Origin: Melaminivora sp034675505
Lineage (GTDB): Bacteria > Pseudomonadota > Gammaproteobacteria > Burkholderiales > Burkholderiaceae_C
Length of the DNA: 64,000 nt
Reading direction: 5' to 3'
Assembly: GCA_034675505.1 (NCBI GenBank)
Contig: JAUCDD010000025.1
Location: 62,001-126,000 of the forward strand
Position 1 is the stretch's first letter; every line of letters begins with the position of its first letter. Below the pieces are notes generated by a model. That model ran no database searches and had not been told where the DNA came from. It saw only the letters and a list, made by a program, of their open reading frames with translations. The translations under genes were made by a program, and so were the position numbers. Below, piece after piece: positions 1 to 8,087 of this stretch.

Positions 1-545
1 CGGCGGGTGATGGAGGCGACCGAGACGCCGGGCTTGCCCAGGGTGGTGACGACCTTGGTCAGCACGACTTCGCGCCCGGCGGCGGGGCCGGAGGTGACGC
101 GCACTGCGGCCTGCAGGACGGGAGGCGGGGGATGCGGCGGCGCGGCGTGCGCGGGTGCGGGCGCGGCGCCCATGGCTGCACCGGCGGCGGGCGCCGCGGT
201 CGGCGCTGCCATGCCCGGGCGCATGAACAGGGTCTTTTCGTAGTCGGGCTGTGCCTCCTCGGCCAGGTAGCGCAGCCTGTACTTGCCCACCTCCACCGTG
301 TCGCCGCTGCGCAGCGCCTGGCGCTGGGCGGGCTGGCCGTTGACGGTGGTGCCGTTGGTGCTGCCCAGGTCCTCGACCGCCGCGCTGCCGTCCGGCGCCA
401 GCAGGAAGACGGCGTGCTCGCCGCTCACCGCCAGGTGGTCGATCACGATGTCGTTGTACGGGCGCCGGCCGATGGTGGTGCGCTCCTTGGTGAGCGGGAC
501 TTCCTTGATGACGACTCCATCAATGGTGACGACCATTCGGGGCAT
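1..545 (-). CDS. FHA-domain protein, C-terminus cut by window edge
   Basis: The protein begins MPRMVVTIDG and carries a forkhead-associated (phosphothreonine-binding) domain in about residues 1-95. The FHA hallmarks are visible: GR at 26-27, S41/H44 (SGEH) and the LGSTNGT loop near 60-66. An Ala/Pro-rich linker follows from about residue 110, and a second domain with a GxxVxL-type start runs off the window. ATG at 545 is preceded by an AAGGAA ribosome-binding site. It lies 81 nt downstream of the PP2C phosphatase on the same strand, so the pair probably forms a phospho-signalling unit in which FHA reads Ser/Thr phosphorylation that PP2C removes. The kinase partner is not in view. FHA identity is firm; the target is unknown. 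Confidence 0.85.
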   Translation of the reverse strand, partial: MPRMVVTIDGVVIKEVPLTKERTTIGRRPYNDIVIDHLAVSGEHAVFLLAPDGSAAVEDLGSTNGTTVNGQPAQRQALRSGDTVEVGKYRLRYLAEEAQPDYEKTLFMRPGMAAPTAAPAAGAAMGAAPAPAHAAPPHPPPPVLQAAVRVTSGPAAGREVVLTKVVTTLGKPGVSVASITR

Positions 546-626
546 GTTGGGTGTTCCTTGGACGGCGGTTCGGTGAGGGCGGAGGGACGATTTTCGGAAA
601 CGAAATGTAGCTGCTGGCGGCCCGGC

Positions 627-1487
627 CTAGGCATCGGTGCGGCGGTTGTTGCCGTGGCCCTGCAACAGGCGCGCCATCAGGCCGGGGGGGGCGCCGGGCC
701 CGGCCTGGGCGGGGGCCGCCGCTGTCGGCGCGGCCGCCACCTGGGCCAGCACCACGCTGATGTTGTCGCGCCCGCCCAGGGCGTTGGCCAGCGCCACCAG
801 GCGGCGGGCTTTTTCGGGCAGGGGCAGGTCCTGGTGGGCCAGCTCCTGCAGGTCGTGGGGCTGCATCTGGTCGGTCAGGCCGTCCGAGCACAGCAGGTAC
901 AGGTCGCCGGGCTGGACGCGGTGCTGGTGCACTTCCAGCTGCGCCGCGCTTTCCACGCCCAGGGCGCGGGTGACCAGGTTGCGCTGCACCGAGTGCGCGG
1001 CCTGCTGCGCGGTGATCAGGCCGGCATCGACCTGCTCCTGCAGCCAGGAGTGGTCGTGCGTGAGTTGCTCCAGCGCGCCGGCGCGCAGCCGGTAGCCGCG
1101 CGAGTCGCCGATGTGGCCCAGGACCAGCCAGTCGCCGTGGAACACGCCGGCCACCAGCGTCGTGCCCATGCCGGCGTAGGCGGCGTGGGCCAGCGCCGCG
1201 CCCAGGATGGCGTGGTTGGCCTGCTGGGCGCTGTCCTCCAGCGCGCGGGCCACCGCGCCGGGCGTGGCGGTGTGGCCCTCGGGGCTGTTGAGCCATTGCG
1301 ACATGTGCGCGCCGATGTGGTCTATGGCCAGGGTGCTGGCGACTTCGCCGGCGTTGTAGCCGCCCATGCCGTCGGCCAGCAGCATCAGGCCGCAGCGGGC
1401 ATGCACGGCCACCGCGTCCTCGTTCTGGGCGCGCACCCGACCCGTATCGGTCAAGGCATGGAACTCGGGGCGGGGCGTCAAGGCCAT
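627..1487 (-). CDS. PP2C-family protein serine/threonine phosphatase
   Basis: A soluble 286-residue PP2C/Stp1-type metal-dependent phosphatase. The core motifs appear in order: TDTGRVRAQNEDA (13-25), ADGMGG (38-43, metal-binding Asp39), GDSRGYRL, CSDGLTD and the C-terminal GGRDNISVVL. The frame stays open up to 1556, but ATG 1487 was chosen because family members begin about 12-15 residues before the RxxNEDA motif; no strong ribosome-binding site decides the matter. An Ala/Pro-rich tail follows the catalytic domain. It lies directly upstream of the FHA gene. Such pairs occur in bacterial Ser/Thr phospho-signalling and type VI secretion control. No secretion genes are visible here, so the process controlled is not known. 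Confidence 0.93.
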   Translation of the reverse strand: MALTPRPEFHALTDTGRVRAQNEDAVAVHARCGLMLLADGMGGYNAGEVASTLAIDHIGAHMSQWLNSPEGHTATPGAVARALEDSAQQANHAILGAALAHAAYAGMGTTLVAGVFHGDWLVLGHIGDSRGYRLRAGALEQLTHDHSWLQEQVDAGLITAQQAAHSVQRNLVTRALGVESAAQLEVHQHRVQPGDLYLLCSDGLTDQMQPHDLQELAHQDLPLPEKARRLVALANALGGRDNISVVLAQVAAAPTAAAPAQAGPGAPPGLMARLLQGHGNNRRTDA

Positions 1488-1608
1488 GGGCGGAGCGCAA
1501 GCAGCGTGCAGGGGGGGCCAAGCATCATAGGCGAGCGCGGGCAGCGCGGCGAGCACGCCGCCCGGCGCTGGCGCCGCCCCCTTGCGCTGGGGCAGGAAAC
1601 CCCGGCGC

Positions 1609-2342
<734 letters not shown>

Positions 2343-2346
<4 letters not shown>

Positions 2347-3125
2347 TTGACGCGGCCCTCCACATCGAACCGGTGCTCGATGGCGTGCGTGACCTGGGTG
2401 ACCAGCGTGGTCAGGATCAGGTAGGTGATGGCCACGGTGGTGAGCGTCGCCACCGGCTGGAAGGTGGCCGACTGGATGCGGTTGCCGACGTTGGTCAGCT
2501 CGACCACGCCGATGACGTAGGCGAGCGAGGAGTCCTTGAGCAGCGCGACGAAGTTGCTCACCAGCGGCGGCAGGGCGATCTTGAAGGCCTGGGGGAACAC
2601 CACGTCCAGGAACACGCGCGAGCGCGGCAGGCCCAGGGCGCGCGCGGCCTCGGTCTGGCCGCGCGGCACGGCCAGCAGGCCGGCGCGGATGGCCTCGGCG
2701 TTGTAGGCGCCCACGTTCAGGCCCAGCGCCACGGCGGCGGCGGCGAAGTCGGGCAGGTTCAGCCCCGGCACCAGCACCGGCAGCGCGAAATACACGAACA
2801 GGATCTGCACCAGCAGCGGCGTGCCGCGGATGGCCCAGATGTAGAAGCTGGCCAGCCAGCGCAGCCACCCCAGGCGCGAGGTGCGCGCCAGCGCCGCGCC
2901 CGTGCCCAGGATGAGGCCGGCGACGCCGGCGACCACGGTGAGCTCCAGCGTGGTCAGCGCCCCTTCGGCGAACAGGGCGGCGTTGGAGCCTATGGGCTCG
3001 GGAAAGAACGACAGCAGCCAGCCGAGCAGCGACAGGACCAGCGCCATCAGCACCAGCGCCGCCACCAGCGTCGCGTTGCTGCGCTGGGGGCGGCTCCAGC
3101 GGGAGGGCCAAAGGGCAACGAGCAT
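2343..3125 (-). CDS. Polar amino-acid ABC transporter, permease
   Basis: A 260-residue HisM/GlnP-type inner-membrane permease. Hydrophobic segments include the N-terminal LVAALVLMALVLSLLG stretch and several later helices. The EAA-like coupling motif (EAARALGLPRSRVFLDVVFPQAF) lies near residues 165-190 and would contact the ATPase. ATG 3125 was chosen; an in-frame TTG lies 12 nt upstream (3137) and neither has a good ribosome-binding site. The stop overlaps the ATPase start. A stem-loop with a U-tract separates it from the binding-protein gene, which probably lowers permease expression relative to the binding protein. Confidence 0.93.
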
Positions 3126-3135
3126 GGGGAAAAGC

Positions 3136-3173
3136 AAAAACGCCTGCGCCAGGCGCGAGGGCCGGGCGCAGGC
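3136..3173 (-). terminator. Intercistronic stem-loop with U-tract between binding protein and permease
   Basis: On the minus strand a perfect 9-bp stem (GCCTGCGCC/GGCGCAGGC, plus-strand arms 3142-3150 and 3165-3173) is followed after one base by TTTTT. It sits just after the binding-protein stop and before the permease start. Such partial terminators or 3'-protecting hairpins commonly give more binding protein than membrane subunits; the effect here is inferred. Confidence 0.7.
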
Positions 3174-3191
3174 TGGACGGTCAGGAAGGCT

Positions 3192-3956
3192 TTACTTGCA
3201 GGTCACGTCTTCCTGGAAGTACTTCTGCGAGATCTTGCCGATGGTGCCGTCGGCGACCAGTTCCTTGAAGGCCTTGTTCCAGGCGTCGGCCAGCGGCTGG
3301 TTGTCCTTGGCGACGGCGGCGGCGATCTTCTCGACGAACAGCATGTCGCCGGTCTTGAAGCCGGCCTTGGGGGCCTTGGCCAGCATTTCCTTGGCGACGA
3401 AGCGGTCGGTCACCCAGGCGTCCACGCGCTTGGACGACAGCGCGCTGCGCGCCGCCTCGTCGGTGGGGAAGTTCTTCACGTCCTTGACGCCGGGCACCTT
3501 CTTGACGTGCTCCAGGTAGGAGGTGCCGGTCTGCACCGCCACGGTCTTGCCGGCCAGGTCGGCGGCCTTGGCGATCTCGGGCTTGGTCGAGACGATGATG
3601 CCGCCCGAGCAGTAGTGCGGGTCGGTGAAGGTGGCCGCCTTGGCGCGCTCTTCGGTGATGCCGTGCGAGGCGATCACCAGGTCCCAGCGGTCTTGCTGCA
3701 GCCCGGTGAGCAGGGCGTCAAAGCCCACGGTCTTCCACTCGTACTTGAGGCCCATCTTCTTGACCACGGCCTCGGCCACGTCGATCTCGTAGCCGGTGAG
3801 CTGCTTGCCCTTGAAGAAGTTGAAGGGCGCGTACTGGCCCTCGGAGGCCAGGATGATGGTGCCGCTCTTTTGGATGTCGGCCAGCGGGCGGGCCTGCACG
3901 GTGGCGGCGGCGCACAGCGCCAGGGCGGCGGCGGCCAGGGTCTTGAGCATCTTCAT
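3192..3956 (-). CDS. Periplasmic amino-acid-binding protein (ABC transporter)
   Basis: A 254-residue family-3 solute-binding protein. It has a Sec signal peptide (MKMLKTLAAAALALCAAATVQA, cleavage after AxA near 22) and then a SBP_bac_3 domain starting with SGTIILASEGQYAPFNF, with the GYEIDVAEAV and DALLTGLQQDRWDLVIA segments typical of the family. It captures an amino acid in the periplasm for the downstream permease and ATPase. ATG 3956 has an AGGA site 6-7 nt upstream. It is first in its operon and its leader contains two terminator-like hairpins. Mature residues contacting ligand cannot be assigned with certainty, so specificity stays open. Confidence 0.93.
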   Translation of the reverse strand: MKMLKTLAAAALALCAAATVQARPLADIQKSGTIILASEGQYAPFNFFKGKQLTGYEIDVAEAVVKKMGLKYEWKTVGFDALLTGLQQDRWDLVIASHGITEERAKAATFTDPHYCSGGIIVSTKPEIAKAADLAGKTVAVQTGTSYLEHVKKVPGVKDVKNFPTDEAARSALSSKRVDAWVTDRFVAKEMLAKAPKAGFKTGDMLFVEKIAAAVAKDNQPLADAWNKAFKELVADGTIGKISQKYFQEDVTCK

Positions 3957-3987
3957 GGAGTTCCTGCGCAGGGTGGTTCAGGTACAC

Positions 3988-4021
3988 AAAAAAGTCCGGC
4001 GTTGCGGTTCACAAGCCGGAC
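3988..4021 (-). terminator. Terminator-like hairpin in transporter leader (proximal)
   Basis: On the minus strand, GTCCGGC pairs perfectly with GCCGGAC (arms 4015-4021 and 3994-4000, 14-nt loop) and is followed at once by TTTTTT (3988-3993). It ends only 32 nt upstream of the binding-protein ATG, too close for another promoter to fit comfortably, so transcripts of that gene probably pass through it. Confidence 0.65.
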
Positions 4022-4048
4022 ACGGAAAAAGCATGGTCTTGCGTCCGC

Positions 4049-4072
4049 AAAAAAGGGCCGCTTCGCGGGGCC
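4049..4072 (-). terminator. Terminator-like hairpin in transporter leader (distal)
   Basis: Minus-strand stem CCGC-GAA-GCGG, extended by GG/CC across a two-base bulge, is followed by CTTTTTT (A-run at 4049-4054 on the plus strand). It may end the arginase transcript, or act as a second attenuator for the transporter, because a TATAAT lies upstream of it at 4091-4096. Confidence 0.5.
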
Positions 4073-4090
4073 GGTTTCGCGGGGTGGCGC

Positions 4091-4096
4091 ATTATA
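4091..4096 (-). promoter_or_regulatory. Candidate -10 box (TATAAT) for the amino-acid transporter operon
   Basis: A perfect TATAAT reads on the minus strand about 135 nt upstream of the binding-protein start. No convincing TTGACA lies at the right distance, so this may be an activator-dependent promoter. Transcription from it would cross both leader hairpins. Confidence 0.45.
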
Positions 4097-4161
4097 GGGA
4101 CGCACTTTTGCGGCTGTGCATGGGCGCAAACCCGTGCCGTGGCGGCGGCGCGCCCCTTGCA

Positions 4162-5073
4162 TCAGCGCGCGCGCATCAGGGTGGACTTGCCGAACAGGCT
4201 CTCCAGCAGGTCCACGGCCAGCTCGGCGGTCTGGTTGCGCACGTCCAGCGCCGGGTTCAGCTCGACCAGGTCGGCCGAGGCCAGCTGGCCGCAGTCGGCC
4301 AGCATCTCCATGCACAGCTGCGTCTCGCGGTAGGTCAGGCCGCCGCGCACGTCGGTGCCCACGCCAGGGGCGACGGAGGGGTCCATGGCGTCCATGTCGA
4401 AGCTCACGTGCAGGTGCGTGCCGGCGTCCACGCCGGCCAGCGCCGCCTGCATCACCGCGCGCATGCCCAGCTCGTCGATGGTGCGCATGTCATAGACCTC
4501 GATGCCGTGCTCGGCGACGAAGCGCTTTTCCACGGCGTCCACGCTGCGCACGCCGATCAGCGCGATCTCGCCCGCAGCCAGCGCTGCGGCCCCGGTCAGC
4601 TGCGCCAGCGAGCGCGGGCCGTGCCCCAGCAGGCAGGCCACGGGCATGCCGTGGATGTTGCCGCTGGGCGAGGTCTCGGGCGTGTTGGCGTCGGTGTGGG
4701 CGTCAAACCACAACACCTTCAGGCGGCGGCCCTGGGCGCGGCAGTGCGCGGCCACGGCGCTGATGGAGCCGATCGCCAGGCAGTGGTCGCCGCCCATCAG
4801 CAGCGGCAGCTGGCCCTGCGCCAGTGCGGCGCTGGTGGCGTCGAACACCGCCCGGTTCCACTGCACGACTTCCTCCAGGTGGCGAAAGCCCTCCTGCGCC
4901 AGCGCCTGCGGGTTGCCGGGGCCATGCAGGTTGCCGCCGTCCTGCACCGCCAGGCCCAGGGCGCGCAGCGCGCGCGCCAGGCCGGCGATGCGCAGCGCGT
5001 CCGGGCCCATGCTGGCGCCCAGCACGCTGGCGCCGACGTCGGTGGGGGCGCCGATCAAGGTGACGGTGGTCAT
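4162..5073 (-). CDS. rocF: Arginase / ureohydrolase family enzyme
   Basis: A 303-residue binuclear-manganese ureohydrolase, most like arginase, which splits arginine to ornithine and urea in the cytosol. The metal-binding signatures are GGDHC (94-98), DAHTD (124-128) and SFDMDAMDP (224-232); the substrate-loop segment SGNIHGMP lies between the last two. ATG 5073 has a perfect AAGGAG 7 nt upstream. It lies upstream of an amino-acid ABC operon on the same strand, which would fit arginine uptake and use. Agmatinase or another ureohydrolase activity is not excluded, since the motifs are shared, but the arginase-type loop makes arginase the better call. Confidence 0.85.
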   Translation of the reverse strand: MTTVTLIGAPTDVGASVLGASMGPDALRIAGLARALRALGLAVQDGGNLHGPGNPQALAQEGFRHLEEVVQWNRAVFDATSAALAQGQLPLLMGGDHCLAIGSISAVAAHCRAQGRRLKVLWFDAHTDANTPETSPSGNIHGMPVACLLGHGPRSLAQLTGAAALAAGEIALIGVRSVDAVEKRFVAEHGIEVYDMRTIDELGMRAVMQAALAGVDAGTHLHVSFDMDAMDPSVAPGVGTDVRGGLTYRETQLCMEMLADCGQLASADLVELNPALDVRNQTAELAVDLLESLFGKSTLMRAR

Positions 5074-5165
5074 GGAAAGCTCCTTGTTCCAGGGTTCGAA
5101 GGCATGCGGCCGGGGCGAGGGGTGGGCGGTGCGATCTTGGCAGGCGGGGGTGCGTTCACCCTTTT

Positions 5166-5924
5166 TCAGCGCAGGAACGCATCCCAGCCGGTCTTGAGGA
5201 TCAGCGCGCCGACCACGGTGATGAAGATGCCGCGCACGAAGCCGGCGCCGTGCTTGAGCGCCAGGTGCGCGCCCAGCACGCTGCCCACGACGTTGGCCAG
5301 CGCCAGCGGCAGCGTGAAGTGCCACCACACGTGGCCCTTGACGGTGAACAGGATCAGCGCCGCGACGTTGGTGGCCAGGTTCAGCAGCTTGGCCGCCGCC
5401 GAGGCGTGCAGGAAGTCGTAGCCCAGCACGCGCACGAACAGGAAGACGAAGAAGCTGCCCGTGCCAGGGCCGAAGAAGCCGTCGTAGAAGCCGATGCCCA
5501 GGCCGATGGCGCAGGCCGCCCAGGCCTCCTGGCGCGCGGCCAGGCGCGGTGCGTGCGTGCGGCCCAGGTCCTTGCGGGCCAGGGTGTAGGCCAGCAGCGC
5601 CACCAGCACCAGCGGCAGCAGCTTGCGCAGGAAGTCGGCCGAGATCAGCGTGACCACCCAGGCGCCGGCGAAGGCGCCGGCAAACCCCGCCGCCGTGGCC
5701 GGCAGCATGGCGCGCCAGCGCATGGACACGCGCCGGCTGTACTGCCAGGTGGCGATGCCCGTGCCCCAGAAGGCGGCGCTCTTGTTGGTGCCCATGAGCG
5801 TGGCGGGCGCGGCCAGGGGGAAGGTGGCGAACAGCGCAGGCAGCAGGATCAGCCCGCCGCCGCCGACGATGGCGTCCACGAAGCCGGCCAGCAGCGAGGC
5901 CAGCGAGACGATGATCCATTCCAT
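5166..5924 (-). CDS. TauE/SafE-family membrane exporter
   Basis: A 252-residue polytopic inner-membrane protein of the TauE/SafE (DUF81) family, proposed to export sulfite or organosulfonates. It shows the family's N-terminal GFVDAIVGGGGLILLPAL motif (about 15-32) and the second half-repeat around GFYDGFFGPGTGSFF (about 143-157), with eight or so hydrophobic segments. ATG 5924 is the first start. It ends 92 nt before the arginase. No sulfur-metabolism gene is adjacent, so the substrate is unknown. Confidence 0.88.
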   Translation of the reverse strand: MEWIIVSLASLLAGFVDAIVGGGGLILLPALFATFPLAAPATLMGTNKSAAFWGTGIATWQYSRRVSMRWRAMLPATAAGFAGAFAGAWVVTLISADFLRKLLPLVLVALLAYTLARKDLGRTHAPRLAARQEAWAACAIGLGIGFYDGFFGPGTGSFFVFLFVRVLGYDFLHASAAAKLLNLATNVAALILFTVKGHVWWHFTLPLALANVVGSVLGAHLALKHGAGFVRGIFITVVGALILKTGWDAFLR

Positions 5925-5942
5925 GGCGGCGATTGTTGCACC

Positions 5943-6004
5943 GTTTTTGCTTCTTTATTGATAGCTATGAAGCGTTGATTGGCGCCGGCAAGAGCCTGTT
6001 TTCA
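5943..6004. repeat. Dispersed TAGCTA/GCCGGC repeat, copy 1 (plus orientation)
   Basis: Intergenic copy: AT-rich start with GATAGCTA, then a GGCGCCGGCAAGAGC half. It occupies the gap between tauE and the terminators of the GMC gene. About ten copies of this family were recognised by eye in the window. Confidence 0.6.
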
Positions 6005-6016
6005 TCAAAAACGGGC

Positions 6017-6044
6017 AAAAAAAAGCACCTGGCGGGCAGGTGCT
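6017..6044 (-). terminator. Rho-independent terminator downstream of GMC oxidoreductase (second)
   Basis: Minus-strand stem AGCACCTG/CAGGTGCT (arms 6037-6044 and 6024-6031, 5-nt loop) followed by a run of eight T. It is the second of two tandem terminators after the gene at 6224-7891. Confidence 0.85.
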
Positions 6045-6050
6045 GCTGGA

Positions 6051-6075
6051 AAAAAGGCGCCTCTTGCGGGCGCCT
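6051..6075 (-). terminator. Rho-independent terminator downstream of GMC oxidoreductase (first)
   Basis: Minus-strand stem AGGCGCC/GGCGCCT (arms 6069-6075 and 6055-6061, 7-nt loop) followed by TTTT. It precedes another terminator by a few bases, making a tandem pair. Confidence 0.75.
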
Positions 6076-6223
6076 GTCTCATGTTTGTGGCTGTTGTTGT
6101 GTCCCTGCGGGACGGGCTGTCTCCTCGGTCCCCTCGCCTGGCGGGCCGAGGCACGCGTCGAGTGCGGCCAATGTAGTCAGGATGGGCGGCGCCGGCATCG
6201 GGGATTTCCCCCGGGGCGCGGCC

Positions 6224-7891
6224 TCAGGCGCGGCGCAGCCACTGCGCCGCCATCTCGGCCATCATCAGCGTGGGGCTGTTGGTGTTGCCGCTGGTGATGT
6301 GGGGCATGGCGCCGGCGTCCACCACGCGCAGGCCGGCCACGCCGCGCACGCGCAGCTGCGAGTCCAGCACCGCCAGCGGGTCGTCGGCCCGCCCCATGCG
6401 CGTCGTGCCCACGGGGTGGAAGATGGTGGTGGCGATGTCGCCGGCCAGGCGCGCCAGGTCTTCGTCGCTCTGGTATTGCGGGCCGGGCTTGTATTCCTCG
6501 GGCGCGTAGCGCGCCAGCGCCGGCTGGTCGGCGATGCGGCGCACCACGCGCAGGCTGTCGGCGGCCACCTGCCGGTCCTCGGGGGTGGACAGGTAGTTGG
6601 GCGCGATGGCGGGAGCGTCCTCGAAGCGCGGGCTCTTGATCGTGACGCTGCCCCGGCTGGTCGGCTGCAGGTTGCAGACGCTGGCGGTGAATGCGGGGAA
6701 GGCGTGCAGCGGCTCGCCAAAGGCCTCCAGCGACAGCGGCTGCACGTGGAACTGGATGTTGGCGTGGTCGTACTGCGCGCTGCTGCGCGTGAAGGCGCCC
6801 AGCTGCGAGGGCGCCATGCTCATCGGGCCGCTGCGCTTGAGGGCGTACTCCAGCCCGATGCGCGCCTTGCCCAGCAGCGAGCCGGCGAGCTGGTTCAGCG
6901 TGGGCACGCCCTGCACCTTGTACACGGCGCGGATCTGCAGGTGGTCCTGCAGGTTGGCGCCCACGCCGGGCAGCTCGTGCGCTACCTGGATGCCGTGCTG
7001 CTGCAGCAGCGCCCCCGGGCCGATGCCCGACAGCTGCAGCAGCTGCGGCGAGTTGATGGCGCCGGCGCTCAGGATGACCTCGCGCGTGGCGTGCGCGGTG
7101 ACCATCTCGCTGCCCGTCCAGACCTGCACGCCGGTGCAGCGCTGGCTGCCGTCGGCCTGCCTCTCCAGCACCAGCCGCGTGGCCTGGGCGTGCGTCCAGA
7201 GCTCGAAGTTCGGCCGGCCGTAGCAGGTCGGGCGCAGGAAGGCCTTGGCGGTGTTCCAGCGCCAGCCGGCCTTCTGGTTGACCTCGAAGTAGCCCACGCC
7301 CTCGTTGTCGCCGCCGTTGAAATCCTCGGTGGCGGGGATGCCGGCCTGCTGGGCGGCCTGGGCGAAGGCGTCCAGGACGTCCCAGCGCAGGCGCTGGCGC
7401 TCCACGCGCCACTCGCCGCCGCCGCCCAGGCGCTTGTTGCCGTGCAGGCGCTCGAAGGCCGGGTCGGCCTGGCCCGGCTGGTCCAGGCGCCAGTGGTCCT
7501 CGTGGCGGCGGAAGGCGGCCAGCACCTTGTCCCACGCCCAGGCGTCGTCGCCGGTCACCTGGGCCCAGCGCTCGTAGTCGCGCGCCTGGCCGCGCATGTA
7601 GATCATGCCGTTGATGCTGCTGCACCCGCCCAGGGTCTTGCCGCGCGGGTAGCGCAGCTGGCGCCCGTTCAGGCCGGCGTCGGGTTCGGTCTGGTAGAGC
7701 CAGTCGGTGCGCGGGTTGCCGATGCAGTACAGGTAGCCCACGGGCACGTGGATCCAGTGGTAGTCGTCCTTGCGGCCGGCCTCCAGCAGCAGCACGCGGC
7801 GGGTTTTGTCCGCGCTCAGGCGGTTGGCCAGCAGGCTGCCGGCGGTGCCGGCGCCGATGATGATGGTGTCGAAGGTGGTGTCGTTACTCAT
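6224..7891 (-). CDS. GMC-family FAD oxidoreductase (choline-dehydrogenase-like)
   Basis: A 555-residue GMC oxidoreductase. The FAD-binding Rossmann motif GAGTAGS is at 13-19, followed by the GMC signature 1 region (PRGKTLGGCSSINGMIYMRG, about 78-97) and signature 2 (GAINSPQLLQLSGIGP, about 270-285). The C-terminal HPVGTTRMG and the NTNSPTLM active-site region supply the catalytic His/Asn. It would oxidise an alcohol to an aldehyde using FAD and pass electrons to a quinone or another acceptor; no signal peptide is present. It resembles BetA and alcohol dehydrogenases of alkane use, but the substrate cannot be told and no betaine genes are adjacent. Two tandem terminators follow it. Confidence 0.9.
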   Translation of the reverse strand: MSNDTTFDTIIIGAGTAGSLLANRLSADKTRRVLLLEAGRKDDYHWIHVPVGYLYCIGNPRTDWLYQTEPDAGLNGRQLRYPRGKTLGGCSSINGMIYMRGQARDYERWAQVTGDDAWAWDKVLAAFRRHEDHWRLDQPGQADPAFERLHGNKRLGGGGEWRVERQRLRWDVLDAFAQAAQQAGIPATEDFNGGDNEGVGYFEVNQKAGWRWNTAKAFLRPTCYGRPNFELWTHAQATRLVLERQADGSQRCTGVQVWTGSEMVTAHATREVILSAGAINSPQLLQLSGIGPGALLQQHGIQVAHELPGVGANLQDHLQIRAVYKVQGVPTLNQLAGSLLGKARIGLEYALKRSGPMSMAPSQLGAFTRSSAQYDHANIQFHVQPLSLEAFGEPLHAFPAFTASVCNLQPTSRGSVTIKSPRFEDAPAIAPNYLSTPEDRQVAADSLRVVRRIADQPALARYAPEEYKPGPQYQSDEDLARLAGDIATTIFHPVGTTRMGRADDPLAVLDSQLRVRGVAGLRVVDAGAMPHITSGNTNSPTLMMAEMAAQWLRRA

Positions 7892-8087
7892 GGGGTTGCT
7901 GTCGTGCCTGTCCGACAGGCGTTGGCGCCATTGTCTGGGGGCGGGCGCGGGTGTCGAGAGGGAAAGTCCTGCAGGCTATGCTTTGTGTAGCAACATGCCT
8001 GCGCCAGCCAACGGCTGCGGGCCGTCCTGGATGTTTTTTCAAACGCGCGCCAAGCAGTTGTGAGCGTTTGTGCAAAACTGCGCCCCC

